64,000 nucleotides of DNA. Origin: Acidovorax sp. NCPPB 3576. Lineage in GTDB: Bacteria > Pseudomonadota > Gammaproteobacteria > Burkholderiales > Burkholderiaceae_C. This document shows, piece by piece, positions 33,903-42,800 of this stretch. Position numbers and translations under genes: made by a program. Location: the NCBI RefSeq assembly GCF_028473605.1, contig NZ_CP097267.1:5014501-5078500 (forward strand), in the 5' to 3' direction. The notes beneath the pieces are model-generated. The model made no database searches and was not told where the DNA came from. It worked only from the letters and a program-made list of their open reading frames with translations. How positions within the stretch are numbered: the stretch's first letter is position 1; each line of letters opens with the position of its first letter.

Positions 33903-33963
33903 GCCGCCCACCCGGCCCCGGCATGCGGCGCGGACAAGAACGTTTCTTGCATGCAGCCCCGGC

Positions 33964-36900
33964 ATGGCCCCGATCGCACCGCCCACCCCCCAGACCGCGC
34001 CGCAGACGATCTTTCGGTTCCGCCGCGAATACAACGCCTGGGTGGCCGACGAGACGATGGAGGACTACGCGCTGCGCTACACGCCCAAGGGCTTTCGGCG
34101 CTGGAGCGAATGGCGCGTGGCCAACACCGCGTTCGGCTCGCTGTCGTTCCTGGCGCTCGAGGCCATCGGCGGCGCCATCGCGCTCAACTACGGCTTCGCC
34201 AATGCAATGTGGGCCATCCTGGCGGTGGGCGTGCTGATCTTTCTCACCGGCCTGCCGATCGCCTACTGCGCGGCGCGCTACGGGCTGGACATGGACCTGC
34301 TCACGCGTGGCGCGGGCTTCGGCTACCTGGGCTCCACCATCACCTCGCTGATCTACGCGGTGTTCACCTTCATCTTCTTCGCGCTGGAGGCCGCCATCAT
34401 GGCGCTGGCACTGCAGATGGTGGTGGACTGGCCGCTGCAGTGGTGCTATGTGCTGTCGTCCCTCGTCATCCTGCCGCTGGCCATGCGCGGCATCACGCTC
34501 ATCTCCCGGCTGCAGGCGTGGACGCAGCCGCTGTGGCTCTTCCTGCTGCTGCTGCCCTTCGTGTGGATCGCGCTCGCGCAGCCGCAGCTGTACCGCGACT
34601 TCGCGGGGCTGTCGGGCCTCCGGAGCGGCAGCAGCCAGTTCGATCCGCTCATGTTTGGTGCCGCGGCGGCGGTGATCTTCTCCCTGGTGGTGCAGATCGG
34701 CGAGCAGGTGGACATCCTGCGCTTTCTGCCCGAGCGCACCGCCGCCAACCGCTGGCGCTGGTGGGGCGCGGTGCTGGTGGCCGGCCCGGGCTGGATCGTG
34801 ATGGGCATGCTCAAGATGGCGGGCGGCGCGTTCCTCGCCTTCGCCGCGCTGCAGTTCGAGGTGGGCACGCACCGCGCGGCCGAGCCCACGCAGATGTTCC
34901 TGGCGGGCTTTCAGCAGGTCATGCAGGCGCTGGGGCTGCCGGGCCTGGCGGTGGCGGTCACGGTGGTGTTCGTCGTGGTCTCGCAGGTGAAGATCAACGT
35001 GACCAATGCCTACGCGGGCTCGCTCGCCTGGTCCAATTTCTTCGCCCGCATCACGCGCAGCCACCCGGGGCGCGTGGTGTGGCTGGTGTTCAACGTGGGC
35101 ATCGCCACGCTCCTGATGACGCTGGGCGTGTTCGGCGCGCTGGAGAAGGTGCTGGCCGTGTACAGCAACGTGGCCATCGCCTGGGTGGGCGCGCTGGTGG
35201 CCGACCTCGTCATCAACAAGCCGCTGGGCCTGTCGCCCCGGGGCATCGAGTTCCGGCGCGCGCACCTGTACGACTTCAACCCCGTGGGCCTGGGGGCCAT
35301 GGTGCTGGCGGCCGCCGTGGCCTGCTGCGCCTACGCCGGCCTGCTGGGCGACTATGCGGCGGCCTTCTCGCCCTTCATCGCGCTGGCGCTGTCGATGGCG
35401 CTGTCGCCGCTGCTGGCCTGGGCCACCGGCGGGCGCTACTACCTGGCCCGCATGCCGGACACGCTGTGGAAGCCCGGAGAGTCCGTGCGCTGCGCGGTGT
35501 GCGAGAACCCGTTCGAGTCCGAGGACATGGCCCGCTGCCCGGCCTACGGCGCGCCCATCTGCTCGCTGTGCTGCTCGCTCGAATCGCGCTGCCACGACCG
35601 CTGCAAGACCGGCTCGCGCGCGGCCGACCAATTGCGCGCGGTGGCCGCGCTGCTGCTGCCGCGCACCTGGGCCGCCCGCGTGAACTTCCGCCTCGGCCAG
35701 TACCTGATGGTGCTGGTGTCGCTGTGCGCGGTCATGGCGTTTCTGGTGGGCGTGGTCTATGTGCAGGAGGGGCTGGAGACACCGGCGCAGTTCCTGCGCA
35801 CCCCGTTCCTGAAGGTGTTCGCCCTGCTGTCCCTGCTGGCGGCCGTGTGCGCCTGGTGGGTGGTGCTCAGCACCGACAGCCGGCGCATGGCGCAGGACGA
35901 GTCCGAGCGGCAGACGCAACTGCTGCTGCAGGAGATCGAAGCCCACAAGCGCACCGACGCCGAGCTGCAGGCCGCCAAGGACCGGGCCGAATCCGCGAGC
36001 ATGGCCAAGACACGCTACGTGGCCGGCATGACGCACGAGCTGCGCTCGCCGCTCAACAGCATCCTCGGCTACACGCAGATCCTGCTCAAGAACCCCGAGA
36101 CCGACGGCTGGATGCGCGAGACGCTGTCCACCATGCAGCACAGCGGCCAGCACATGCACGCGCTGATCGACGGCTCGCTCGAGCTGGCCCGCATCGAGGC
36201 GGGCCGGCTGCGGCTGGACCTGGCGCCGCTGCCGCTGGCCGAGCTGATCCGCAACGTCGAAGGCATGCTGCGCCCGCAGGCCGAGGCCCGGGGCCTGGCC
36301 TTCGTGGTGGAGACGCTGGGCACCATGCCCGACTGGATCCGCGCCGACGGAAAGCGGCTGCGCCAGATCCTCATCAACCTGCTGTCCAACGCCGTGCGGT
36401 TCACCCAGCAGGGCGAAGTGCGCCTGCGGCTGGACTTTCGCCCGCACGTCTCGCGCATCGAGGTGATCGACACCGGCATCGGCATCGAGCCGCAGGACCT
36501 GGAGCGCATCTTCCTGCCGTTTGAGCGCGGCAGCGCCGGGCGCCGCGCGAGCGAGGCGGGCACCGGCCTGGGCCTCACCATCACGCACCTGCTCACCGAA
36601 CTCATGGGCGGCCAGCTCACCGTGGCCAGCCGGCACGGGCAGGGCAGCACCTTCACCGTGCGGCTGTACCTGCCCGGCATCTCCCCCGACCCCGCCTGGC
36701 GCCCCACGCACGCCGTGGCCCTGCGGCCCGTCATCGGCCACATCGCGCCGCGCCGCACGCTGCTGGTGGTGGACGACCAGCCGCTGCAGCGCCAACTGCT
36801 GGCCGGGCTGCTGGTGCCGCTGGGGTTCACCGTGCGCGAGGCCGCCAGCGGCCGCGAGTGCCTGGAGATCGTGCGGCAGGCGCCCCCCGACCTCGTACTG

Positions 36901-37401
36901 CTGGACATCACCATGGACGACCTCGACGGCTGGCAGACGGCCGCCCTGCTGCGGGCGCTGCGCCCGGCAGCGGCGCTGCCGATCGTCTTCGTCTCGGCCA
37001 ACCAGTTCGACAACGAGCCCGCGCGGCTGGCCGCCGCCCAGTGCCAGGGTTTCGTGGGCAAGCCCATCATCGAATCGGAGCTGCTGCAGGCCCTGCAGGC
37101 GGCGCTGCAGCTGGAATGGGTGCACGACAACACGCCGGCCAAGGCCCCTGCCACGCCGGGATCGCCCCCCGCCAGCCCCGCGCCGCCGCCCCACACCCTG
37201 CCCGCCGACCTGCGCGAAGACCTGAACCGTCTGGCGCGGCAGGGGCAGGCCGCCGCCGTGCGCGAGCGGCTGCGCAGCGCACGCGACGGCCTGCCCGGCC
37301 ATGCCGCCGCGCTGGCGCAGTTGCAGGCCTGCGCAGACCGCTTCGACTTCGATGCCCTGGCCCACCTACTGCGAGAACCCGAACATGACGAACTCCCCTG
37401 A
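33964..37401 (+). CDS. NCS1-transporter / hybrid histidine kinase fusion
   Basis: A 1145-residue membrane sensor. Residues about 15-505 form an NCS1-type nucleobase-cytosine-hydantoin permease domain with about twelve membrane segments. Residues 510-548 are Cys-rich (CAVC, then ICSLCC, then CHDRC). Two more membrane segments and a coiled coil follow, then the kinase: THELRSPLNSILGY with His691, NLLSNAVRF, DTGIGIEP and GTGLGLTI. A receiver domain with Asp981 (LLLDITMDD) and a Pro-rich C-terminal tail complete it. The permease part probably senses, or transports and senses, an amide- or ureide-like compound. It is divergent from urtABCDE-fmdAB and overlaps the response-regulator gene by 17 bases. 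The ligand is unknown. Confidence 0.92.
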   Translation: MAPIAPPTPQTAPQTIFRFRREYNAWVADETMEDYALRYTPKGFRRWSEWRVANTAFGSLSFLALEAIGGAIALNYGFANAMWAILAVGVLIFLTGLPIAYCAARYGLDMDLLTRGAGFGYLGSTITSLIYAVFTFIFFALEAAIMALALQMVVDWPLQWCYVLSSLVILPLAMRGITLISRLQAWTQPLWLFLLLLPFVWIALAQPQLYRDFAGLSGLRSGSSQFDPLMFGAAAAVIFSLVVQIGEQVDILRFLPERTAANRWRWWGAVLVAGPGWIVMGMLKMAGGAFLAFAALQFEVGTHRAAEPTQMFLAGFQQVMQALGLPGLAVAVTVVFVVVSQVKINVTNAYAGSLAWSNFFARITRSHPGRVVWLVFNVGIATLLMTLGVFGALEKVLAVYSNVAIAWVGALVADLVINKPLGLSPRGIEFRRAHLYDFNPVGLGAMVLAAAVACCAYAGLLGDYAAAFSPFIALALSMALSPLLAWATGGRYYLARMPDTLWKPGESVRCAVCENPFESEDMARCPAYGAPICSLCCSLESRCHDRCKTGSRAADQLRAVAALLLPRTWAARVNFRLGQYLMVLVSLCAVMAFLVGVVYVQEGLETPAQFLRTPFLKVFALLSLLAAVCAWWVVLSTDSRRMAQDESERQTQLLLQEIEAHKRTDAELQAAKDRAESASMAKTRYVAGMTHELRSPLNSILGYTQILLKNPETDGWMRETLSTMQHSGQHMHALIDGSLELARIEAGRLRLDLAPLPLAELIRNVEGMLRPQAEARGLAFVVETLGTMPDWIRADGKRLRQILINLLSNAVRFTQQGEVRLRLDFRPHVSRIEVIDTGIGIEPQDLERIFLPFERGSAGRRASEAGTGLGLTITHLLTELMGGQLTVASRHGQGSTFTVRLYLPGISPDPAWRPTHAVALRPVIGHIAPRRTLLVVDDQPLQRQLLAGLLVPLGFTVREAASGRECLEIVRQAPPDLVLLDITMDDLDGWQTAALLRALRPAAALPIVFVSANQFDNEPARLAAAQCQGFVGKPIIESELLQALQAALQLEWVHDNTPAKAPATPGSPPASPAPPPHTLPADLREDLNRLARQGQAAAVRERLRSARDGLPGHAAALAQLQACADRFDFDALAHLLREPEHDELP

Positions 37402-38302
37402 CAGCGCGCCGGCCGCCGCCCCGCGCCGCGTCATCCTGGTGGTGGACGATGCGCTGGACACCCTGCGCATGCTGTGCGATGCGCTGGCGGGCGAAGGCTA
37501 TGCCGTGCTGGCCGCGCGCGATGCCGAAGAGGCCATCGAGCGCTTCGAGGTGACCGTGCCCGACGGCGTGCTGCTCGATGCGGTGATGCCCGGCACCGAC
37601 GGCTTCGCGCTGTGCCGCCGCATCAAGGCCACGCCGCCGTGGGCGCACGTGCCCATCGTCTTCATGACCGGGCTGTCGGAGACCGAGCAGATCCTGCGCG
37701 GCTTTGCCAGCGGCGGCGTGGACTATGTGGTCAAGCCCCTGCGCATTCTCGAGGTGCTGGCCCGCCTGGCCACCCACGTGGCCAACGCGCAGGCCGCCCG
37801 GCTGGCGCGCGAGGCCGTGGACGTGGCGGGCCTGGGCGTGGTCGTGCTCGACGGCCAGGACCGCATCGCCTGGCGCTCGCCGCAGGCCACGCGCTGGCTG
37901 GAGGCCGCCTTCGGCGGGCACCGCGACACCCCTGCGAGCGACCCCGCGCGCTGGCTGGCGCAGGCCCAGCGGCAGGGCGAAGGCAGCACGCCCCTGCCCG
38001 ACGGCCGCCAGCTGCAGGCCCGCCACCTGGGCGCGAGCGGCCTGGCCGAGTCGATGCTGCTGCTCAGCCAAGGCCCGGCCGCAGGCGCCGCCGCGCCGCG
38101 GTTGCCGCCCGTGGCGCTGACCCCGCGCGAAACCGAGGTGCTGTCGTGGCTTGCCAAGGGCAAGACCAACCGCGACATCGCTGATATTTTGGGCATGAGC
38201 CCGCGCACGGTGAACAAGCACCTGGAGCACATCTTCGAAAAGCTTGGCGTGGAAACCCGCACCGCGGCGGCGGCGCTGGCGGGGCAACTGCTGCAGGATT
38301 AA
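37385..38302 (+). CDS. Response regulator, receiver plus LuxR-type HTH
   Basis: A 305-residue regulator. The N-terminal receiver has acidic DD at 21-22, phospho-acceptor Asp65 (LLDAVMPG) and the switch Lys in YVVKPL. A middle PAS-like linker holds VVVLDGQDRIAWRS. The C-terminal LuxR/NarL helix-turn-helix reads LTPRETEVLSWLAKGKTNRDIA. The ATG at 37385 overlaps the kinase stop, indicating translational coupling; the longer frame from 37301 lies inside the kinase. The likely target is the palindrome at 33887 and hence the amide uptake/formamidase operon. Confidence 0.92.
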   Translation: MTNSPDSAPAAAPRRVILVVDDALDTLRMLCDALAGEGYAVLAARDAEEAIERFEVTVPDGVLLDAVMPGTDGFALCRRIKATPPWAHVPIVFMTGLSETEQILRGFASGGVDYVVKPLRILEVLARLATHVANAQAARLAREAVDVAGLGVVVLDGQDRIAWRSPQATRWLEAAFGGHRDTPASDPARWLAQAQRQGEGSTPLPDGRQLQARHLGASGLAESMLLLSQGPAAGAAAPRLPPVALTPRETEVLSWLAKGKTNRDIADILGMSPRTVNKHLEHIFEKLGVETRTAAAALAGQLLQD

Positions 38303-38399
38303 TTGTGAAGTCTGCCGCAGGGCACCCAGTGGTCGCAAGCTTCAGATATGGACTGTAAGCTGCTGCACTTCACACTGCGCCAAATGTCACGGAATCAGT

Positions 38400-38873
38400 A
38401 TGCTTGAAGTAATCATCACAGCAATCCTCGCCTCTGGCACGACAACAGGACTGGTCGCCGTTCTCGCTAAAACATGGTTCGAGACGCGCGTGAAGGCGTC
38501 AATAGAGCATGAATACAAAAAGCAATTTGAGCTATTTCAGCGCCAGTTAAATCAGCAGCAAAAGATTGAGTTGGTTGCAGAACTGCTCGGTGAGTCGCTT
38601 GCCACGCCTTTCGGTGAAACGGTTACGAGAGAGCAGAGAACAAAGCTCAACAAGCTTTCCCTCCAAGCCTCACTTTGGCTCCCACCGGAATTGGCTATAG
38701 AGCTATCAAAACTACTTCAAAACCAGCCAGATGCGAAATCGCCGTTTCACCTTGTCTTAATTGCGCGAAGGCTGTTGATTGCAGATTCGTCAATTGGAAC
38801 TGAGCACGTCACCATATGGGGTCCAGACAGAGAGACCCATCCGGATTTAATCCTTCATATTGTCAAAAGATAG
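38400..38873 (+). CDS. Membrane-anchored hypothetical protein, low GC
   Basis: A 157-residue protein with one N-terminal membrane segment (MLEVIITAILASGTTTGLVAVLA), then a charged coiled-coil-like stretch (ASIEHEYKKQFELFQRQLNQ) and a helical cytoplasmic domain. By eye its GC is about half, well below its neighbours, which suggests transfer. No family recognised. The upstream extension of the frame to 38244 overlaps the response regulator and is rejected. Bases 38874-39042 after it are also AT-rich, with a small tandem TGACACGT repeat at 38911-38926. Confidence 0.7.
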   Translation: MLEVIITAILASGTTTGLVAVLAKTWFETRVKASIEHEYKKQFELFQRQLNQQQKIELVAELLGESLATPFGETVTREQRTKLNKLSLQASLWLPPELAIELSKLLQNQPDAKSPFHLVLIARRLLIADSSIGTEHVTIWGPDRETHPDLILHIVKR

Positions 38874-39042
38874 CATTCAGCATCATCAAGCCAGCCGCGA
38901 TTAAACACGCTGACACGTTGACACGTTGATTTGACGCAAAACCTTGAGTCAACTCTTAATACGATATTTCCTAGCCAAACGGCATGTAGTAGCTTGTACG
39001 TTATCTAATCCGCTTCGACGCCAAGCTCTTCTTCGCTTCTGA

Positions 39043-39933
39043 TCACTCGGCCGGTCGGTAACCCAACCGCTCCGCCAGAAAATCAATGAAGCTGCGCAGC
39101 TTGAGCGGCATCTGCCGCCGGCTGGCATAGACGGCATGCAGCGTGCCCTCGAAGTCCGCATTGCCCGGCAGCTTCGCCAGCCGGCCACTGGCCAGGTCGT
39201 GCTCCACCAGCCATCCGGGCAGAAAGGCCGCGCCCATGCCGGCCACGACGGCGTGGTAGCTCAGCGTGGTGTCGCTCGACTTCATCACCGCATCCATGCG
39301 CCATCGCGTGCCTTCGTTCAGGCCGTGCTTGAGGCGCTCCAGTTGCAGGTAGTTGGGCACCACCATCGGAACCGGCTGCGATGCGACGCCGACCAAGGGC
39401 ACCGGCATTGCGCCGGGCGCCACGACCAGGTGGAAGACGATGGGGCACAACGGCCGTGCGATCAACTGGGGCGCGGGCTCGGCGGTCATGCGCAGCGCGA
39501 CGTCGAAGCCTTCCGAGACGATGTCCACCATGCGGTTGTCCAGGTGCAGGTCCAGCCGCACCTCGGGAAAAGCCCGCCGGTACTCGGCCAGCAGCCCGGC
39601 GAACCGCGGGGTGGCGCACCACACGGGCGCACTGATCCGCAACTCGCCGCGCGGCCGGCTCTGGCCCTGGCCCACGGAAGCCGCCGCGGCGTCGAGCAGC
39701 TCCAGCGCCTGCCGGCCCTGCTCGTAGAACGCGGTGCCCGCCTCCGTCAGGCTCATGCTGCGGCTCGTGCGGTGCAGCAGGCGCGCGCCCAGGGTGCGCT
39801 CCAGCCGGGCGATGTGCTTGCTGACCATGGGCGGCGCCATGCCCAGGCGATCCGCGGCGGCGCTGAAGCTGCCGGCTTCGACGATCGCCTGGAACACGCG
39901 CAGGCCGGTCAATTCAAGGTCCGCAGGGGTCAT
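39043..39933 (-). CDS. LysR-family transcriptional regulator
   Basis: A 296-residue LysR protein starting MTPADLELTGLRVFQAIVEAG; a further in-frame start lies at 39963. The HTH reads GSFSAAADRLGMAPPMVSKHI, and HRTSRSMSLTEAG marks the linker. The C-terminal effector domain is complete. It is divergent from the DoxX-like gene at 40059 across about 125 bases and probably regulates it together with the following dioxygenase. Effector unknown. Confidence 0.87.
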   Translation of the reverse strand: MTPADLELTGLRVFQAIVEAGSFSAAADRLGMAPPMVSKHIARLERTLGARLLHRTSRSMSLTEAGTAFYEQGRQALELLDAAAASVGQGQSRPRGELRISAPVWCATPRFAGLLAEYRRAFPEVRLDLHLDNRMVDIVSEGFDVALRMTAEPAPQLIARPLCPIVFHLVVAPGAMPVPLVGVASQPVPMVVPNYLQLERLKHGLNEGTRWRMDAVMKSSDTTLSYHAVVAGMGAAFLPGWLVEHDLASGRLAKLPGNADFEGTLHAVYASRRQMPLKLRSFIDFLAERLGYRPAE

Positions 39934-40058
39934 GGTTGCCAAAAGAGGAAAGGATGCCATCACTCTAACGCCATCGATTTCCTTTGGGGGAAATCTTAAA
40001 TTGCGTCCAGTCCCATCCTTTTCATCGCCACGCTCTGTGGCCCCTTCGGAGACCCGCC

Positions 40059-40502
40059 ATGCCTGCCACCCCTTTTTCGTCCAATGCCTCCAACCCGCCC
40101 GCGGGCCGGGCGCTGCGCATCGGCCTCTGGGTCGCCCAGGTGCTGGTCGCGGCGGTGTTCTGCGCTTCCGGCGTCGTGAAGCTGACCACGCCCATCCCCG
40201 AACTGAGCGCGATGATGCCGTGGACGGGGCAATATTCCGTCGCCTTCGTGCGGTCCATCGGCCTGATCAACATCGCGGGCGGCCTGGGCATCCTGCTGCC
40301 CGCGCTGACGCGCATCCTGCCCCGGCTGACGGTGCTGGCCGCCCTGTGCTGCGTGGTGCTGCAGGGGCTTGCCATCGCCTTTCACCTGAGCCGTGGCGAG
40401 GCCATGGTGGTGCCGCTCAACCTCTTGCTGCTGGCGCTGTGCGCCTTCGTGCTGTGGGGCCGCGCCCGGCGCGCGCCGGTCCGCCCGCGCGGTTCGGCTT
40501 GA
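40059..40502 (+). CDS. DoxX-like membrane protein
   Basis: A 147-residue protein with four membrane segments in DoxX arrangement. VLVAAVFCASGVVKLTTPIPEL near residue 32 is the family signature, followed by GLINIAGGLGILLPALTRI and a long C-terminal hydrophobic pair. Members are small quinone- or redox-associated membrane proteins with no settled function. The start at 40059 has CGGAGAC upstream. An LysR regulator is divergent and a DODA-type dioxygenase gene follows in the same direction 81 bases later. Confidence 0.82.
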   Translation: MPATPFSSNASNPPAGRALRIGLWVAQVLVAAVFCASGVVKLTTPIPELSAMMPWTGQYSVAFVRSIGLINIAGGLGILLPALTRILPRLTVLAALCCVVLQGLAIAFHLSRGEAMVVPLNLLLLALCAFVLWGRARRAPVRPRGSA

Positions 40503-40583
40503 AACCCCGCATGCCTTAGCCTTGGCAGACCTGCCTGTGCGCCCTCTGCCCGATCCGTGCCCCCTTTTTCACAAGGCCAGACC

Positions 40584-41390
40584 ATGACTTCCTTGCCCAC
40601 TTATTTCCTGTCCCACGGCGGCGGCCCCTGGCCCTATGTGCCCGAGATGCGCCGTGCGATGCAGGCGCTGGAGCGATCGCTCGAAGACATTCCGCGCCAG
40701 ATCGAAACCCGCCCGCAGGCGGTGCTGGTGGTGTCCGGCCATTGGGAGGACGACGCCTTCGCGGTGATGTCGAACCCCCAGCCGCCCATGGTGTACGACT
40801 ACTCCGGCTTTCCGCCCCACACGTACGAGGTGCAATACCGCGCCCCGGGTGCGCCGGCCCTGGCCGAGCGCATCGCCGGGCTCATCGAGGCTGCGGGGCT
40901 GCCGAGCCGGCTCGACGCCGAGCGGGGCTTCGACCACGGCACCTTTTCGCCGCTGGAGGTGATGTACCCGGCTGCCGACGTGCCGGTGCTGCAGGTGTCG
41001 CTGCAACGCGATCTGGACCCGGCCCAGCATCTGGCGCTCGGCCGTGCGCTGGCGCCGCTGCGCCATGAGAACGTGCTGATCGTCGGCAGCGGGCTGAGCT
41101 ATCACAACCTGCGCCGCTTCGGCCAGGCCGGGCTGGCGCCATCGATGGCCTTCGACCGCTGGCTGCAGGACACGCTGGCGTACTCCGACCCGGCCACGCG
41201 GGTCGAGCGGCTGATCGCGTGGGAAGACGCGCCCTTCGCCCGCACCGCCCACCCGCGCGAAGACCACCTGATTCCGCTGATGGTGGCCGTGGGAGCCGCC
41301 GAGACCGAGCCTGCCCTGTGCGTGTACAACGAAGAGGGCGTGTACGGCGGGGTGACGGTATCGAGCTACCGGTTCGGCTCGGCGGTGTGA
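40584..41390 (+). CDS. DODA-type extradiol dioxygenase (YgiD-like)
   Basis: Non-haem iron ring-cleaving dioxygenase of the LigB superfamily, 268 residues, similar to 4,5-DOPA dioxygenase YgiD. Metal-site residues are visible in order: SHGGGPWPYV (His15 region), VVSGHWE, LDAERGFDHGTFSPLEVMYP (conserved His) and AHPREDHLIPL. The natural substrate is an uncharacterised catechol-type compound. It follows the DoxX-like gene on the same strand, a common pairing under LysR control. Confidence 0.88.
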   Translation: MTSLPTYFLSHGGGPWPYVPEMRRAMQALERSLEDIPRQIETRPQAVLVVSGHWEDDAFAVMSNPQPPMVYDYSGFPPHTYEVQYRAPGAPALAERIAGLIEAAGLPSRLDAERGFDHGTFSPLEVMYPAADVPVLQVSLQRDLDPAQHLALGRALAPLRHENVLIVGSGLSYHNLRRFGQAGLAPSMAFDRWLQDTLAYSDPATRVERLIAWEDAPFARTAHPREDHLIPLMVAVGAAETEPALCVYNEEGVYGGVTVSSYRFGSAV

Positions 41391-41475
41391 GGCAGCGCAG
41401 GGGCGGCGCGGCCACGGCCCACGGCTTTCAGCCGCTTCGGGCATCATGGTTTCTCCTCCACTGCCGGCCTGTCCC

Positions 41476-42162
41476 ATGACGCTGTCCCACCGCCCCGCGT
41501 TTCTGCCTCCGCGCCCCAAGCGCGCCCCGGTTTCCCGGCTATCGCTCTTCGTGGCGGCCACGCTGCTGGTGGGCGCCGGCGCCGCCACCGCGCAGGCCCC
41601 CGCTTCGCCTTCGCCGACGGTGCGCCTGCGCGGCACGGTCGAGGCGGCCACCGCCACCACGCTCACCGTGAAAGAACGCGGCGGGCAGACGGTCGCGCTG
41701 GCCCTGCCGCCCACGCTGGTGGTGCAGGAGGTCTACCCGATCGCGCTGAAAGACATCCGGCCCGGCAGCTTCATCGGCACGGCCGCCCTGCCCCAGGCGG
41801 ACGGCACGCAGCGCGCCATCGCGGTCACGGTGTTTCCCGAATCCGCCCGCGGCACCGGCGAGGGCCACCGTCCATTCGACCTGCAGCCGCAAAGCACCAT
41901 GACCAACGCCACCGTGGCCGATGTGGCGGACGTGACCGATGCGGCCGACGCCGGCAAGGGCCGCACGCTGCGGCTCAAATACCAGGGTGGAGAGAAGACC
42001 GTCACCGTGCCGCCCGGCGCCCCGGTAGTGACCTTCCGCGCGGGCGACCGCAGCCTGCTGGTGCCCGGCGCCAGCGTGTCGCTCACCGCGCAGGAGGTGA
42101 ACGGCCAGCCCACGGCGACGCGCATCAACGCCGGGCGCAACGGGTTCGCGCTGCCCTACTGA
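41476..42162 (+). CDS. Secreted hypothetical protein with two OB-like repeats
   Basis: A 228-residue protein with an N-terminal signal peptide (LSLFVAATLLVGAGAATAQA, about 19-38 from the ATG at 41476). Two similar beta-rich units follow: VRLRGTVEAATATTLTVKER, and later RTLRLKYQGGEKTVTVPPGA with LVPGASVSLTAQEVNGQPTA. This pattern resembles DUF5666-like periplasmic domains. Function unknown; no operon partner is obvious. Confidence 0.72.
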   Translation: MTLSHRPAFLPPRPKRAPVSRLSLFVAATLLVGAGAATAQAPASPSPTVRLRGTVEAATATTLTVKERGGQTVALALPPTLVVQEVYPIALKDIRPGSFIGTAALPQADGTQRAIAVTVFPESARGTGEGHRPFDLQPQSTMTNATVADVADVTDAADAGKGRTLRLKYQGGEKTVTVPPGAPVVTFRAGDRSLLVPGASVSLTAQEVNGQPTATRINAGRNGFALPY

Positions 42163-42191
42163 CGCAACGAGCGAACGTTACTGACCAGACG

Positions 42192-42725
42192 CTACCGAGG
42201 GGTCTGCGCCGCGTTGCCGGCCGCGGCCCCGCCCGCCTGGGCCGAGGCCGGCAGGCCGAAGATGCGGTCGAAGCCCCAGTTGAAGACGAAGGTGTAGCAA
42301 AGGAAGAAGGCGATCAGCCCCAGGTCCATCACGAAGGCCTGCCACAGGCTGACCTCGAACCACCAGGCGAACAGCGGCACCAGCGTGAAGACCAGGCCGC
42401 CCTCGAACCCGATCGCGTGGGCGATGCGGCGCGCCGTGCTGCGCCCGCGCACGGGCTGGCGAGCCTCCCAGCGCTCGAACGCCCAGTTGAACACCAGGTT
42501 CCACACCACCGCGATGGCCGAGGCCGCCACGGCCACCACGCTGGAATGCCCCGGTCCCTGCCCGGTGAGCCAGGCCAGCGCCACCGTGGCGGCCGCGATG
42601 GCAATGAGTTCGTACAGCGTGACATACAGCACGCGGCGCGCAACGCCCTGCAAGCCCGTGGGGCGATGGGTGGAGGGCGCGCAAGCGGAAGAAGAACCGG
42701 CGATGGAAGCGTTGGGCAGTGACAT
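42192..42725 (-). CDS. PACE-family efflux transporter
   Basis: Proteobacterial antimicrobial compound efflux protein, 177 residues, of the AceI type that exports chlorhexidine, biocides and polyamines. Four membrane segments carry the family motifs RRVLYVTLYELIAI, VWNLVFNWAFERWE, HAIGFEGGLVFTLVPLFAWW and CYTFVFNWGFDRIFG; the conserved Glu of the first motif (YELIA) is present. The N-terminal 25 residues and the C-terminal 15 are polar extensions. A LysR gene is divergent, as with AceI/AceR. Confidence 0.9.
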   Translation of the reverse strand: MSLPNASIAGSSSACAPSTHRPTGLQGVARRVLYVTLYELIAIAAATVALAWLTGQGPGHSSVVAVAASAIAVVWNLVFNWAFERWEARQPVRGRSTARRIAHAIGFEGGLVFTLVPLFAWWFEVSLWQAFVMDLGLIAFFLCYTFVFNWGFDRIFGLPASAQAGGAAAGNAAQTPR

Positions 42726-42731
42726 GGCCGC

Positions 42732-42764
42732 GACTTTATGTGCACTGAGCTGATACATAAAGTC
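42732..42764. promoter_or_regulatory. Inverted repeat between PACE gene and its LysR regulator
   Basis: Perfect ten-base arms GACTTTATGT and ACATAAAGTC are separated by 13 bases, 7 bases from the PACE start codon. This is the best candidate operator for the divergent LysR regulator in the 75-base shared promoter region. Confidence 0.6.
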
Positions 42765-42800
42765 AGCTTGTTTCAGTTTTACTGATAGATACTGGCGCCC

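Noticed and set aside
33787..37365. A 1190-codon minus-strand frame opposite the transporter-kinase.
   Set aside because: Antisense artefact; the plus strand carries clear permease, kinase and receiver domains.
38911..38926. TGACACGT tandem pair as iterons of an origin or plasmid.
   Set aside because: Only two copies and no replication gene nearby.
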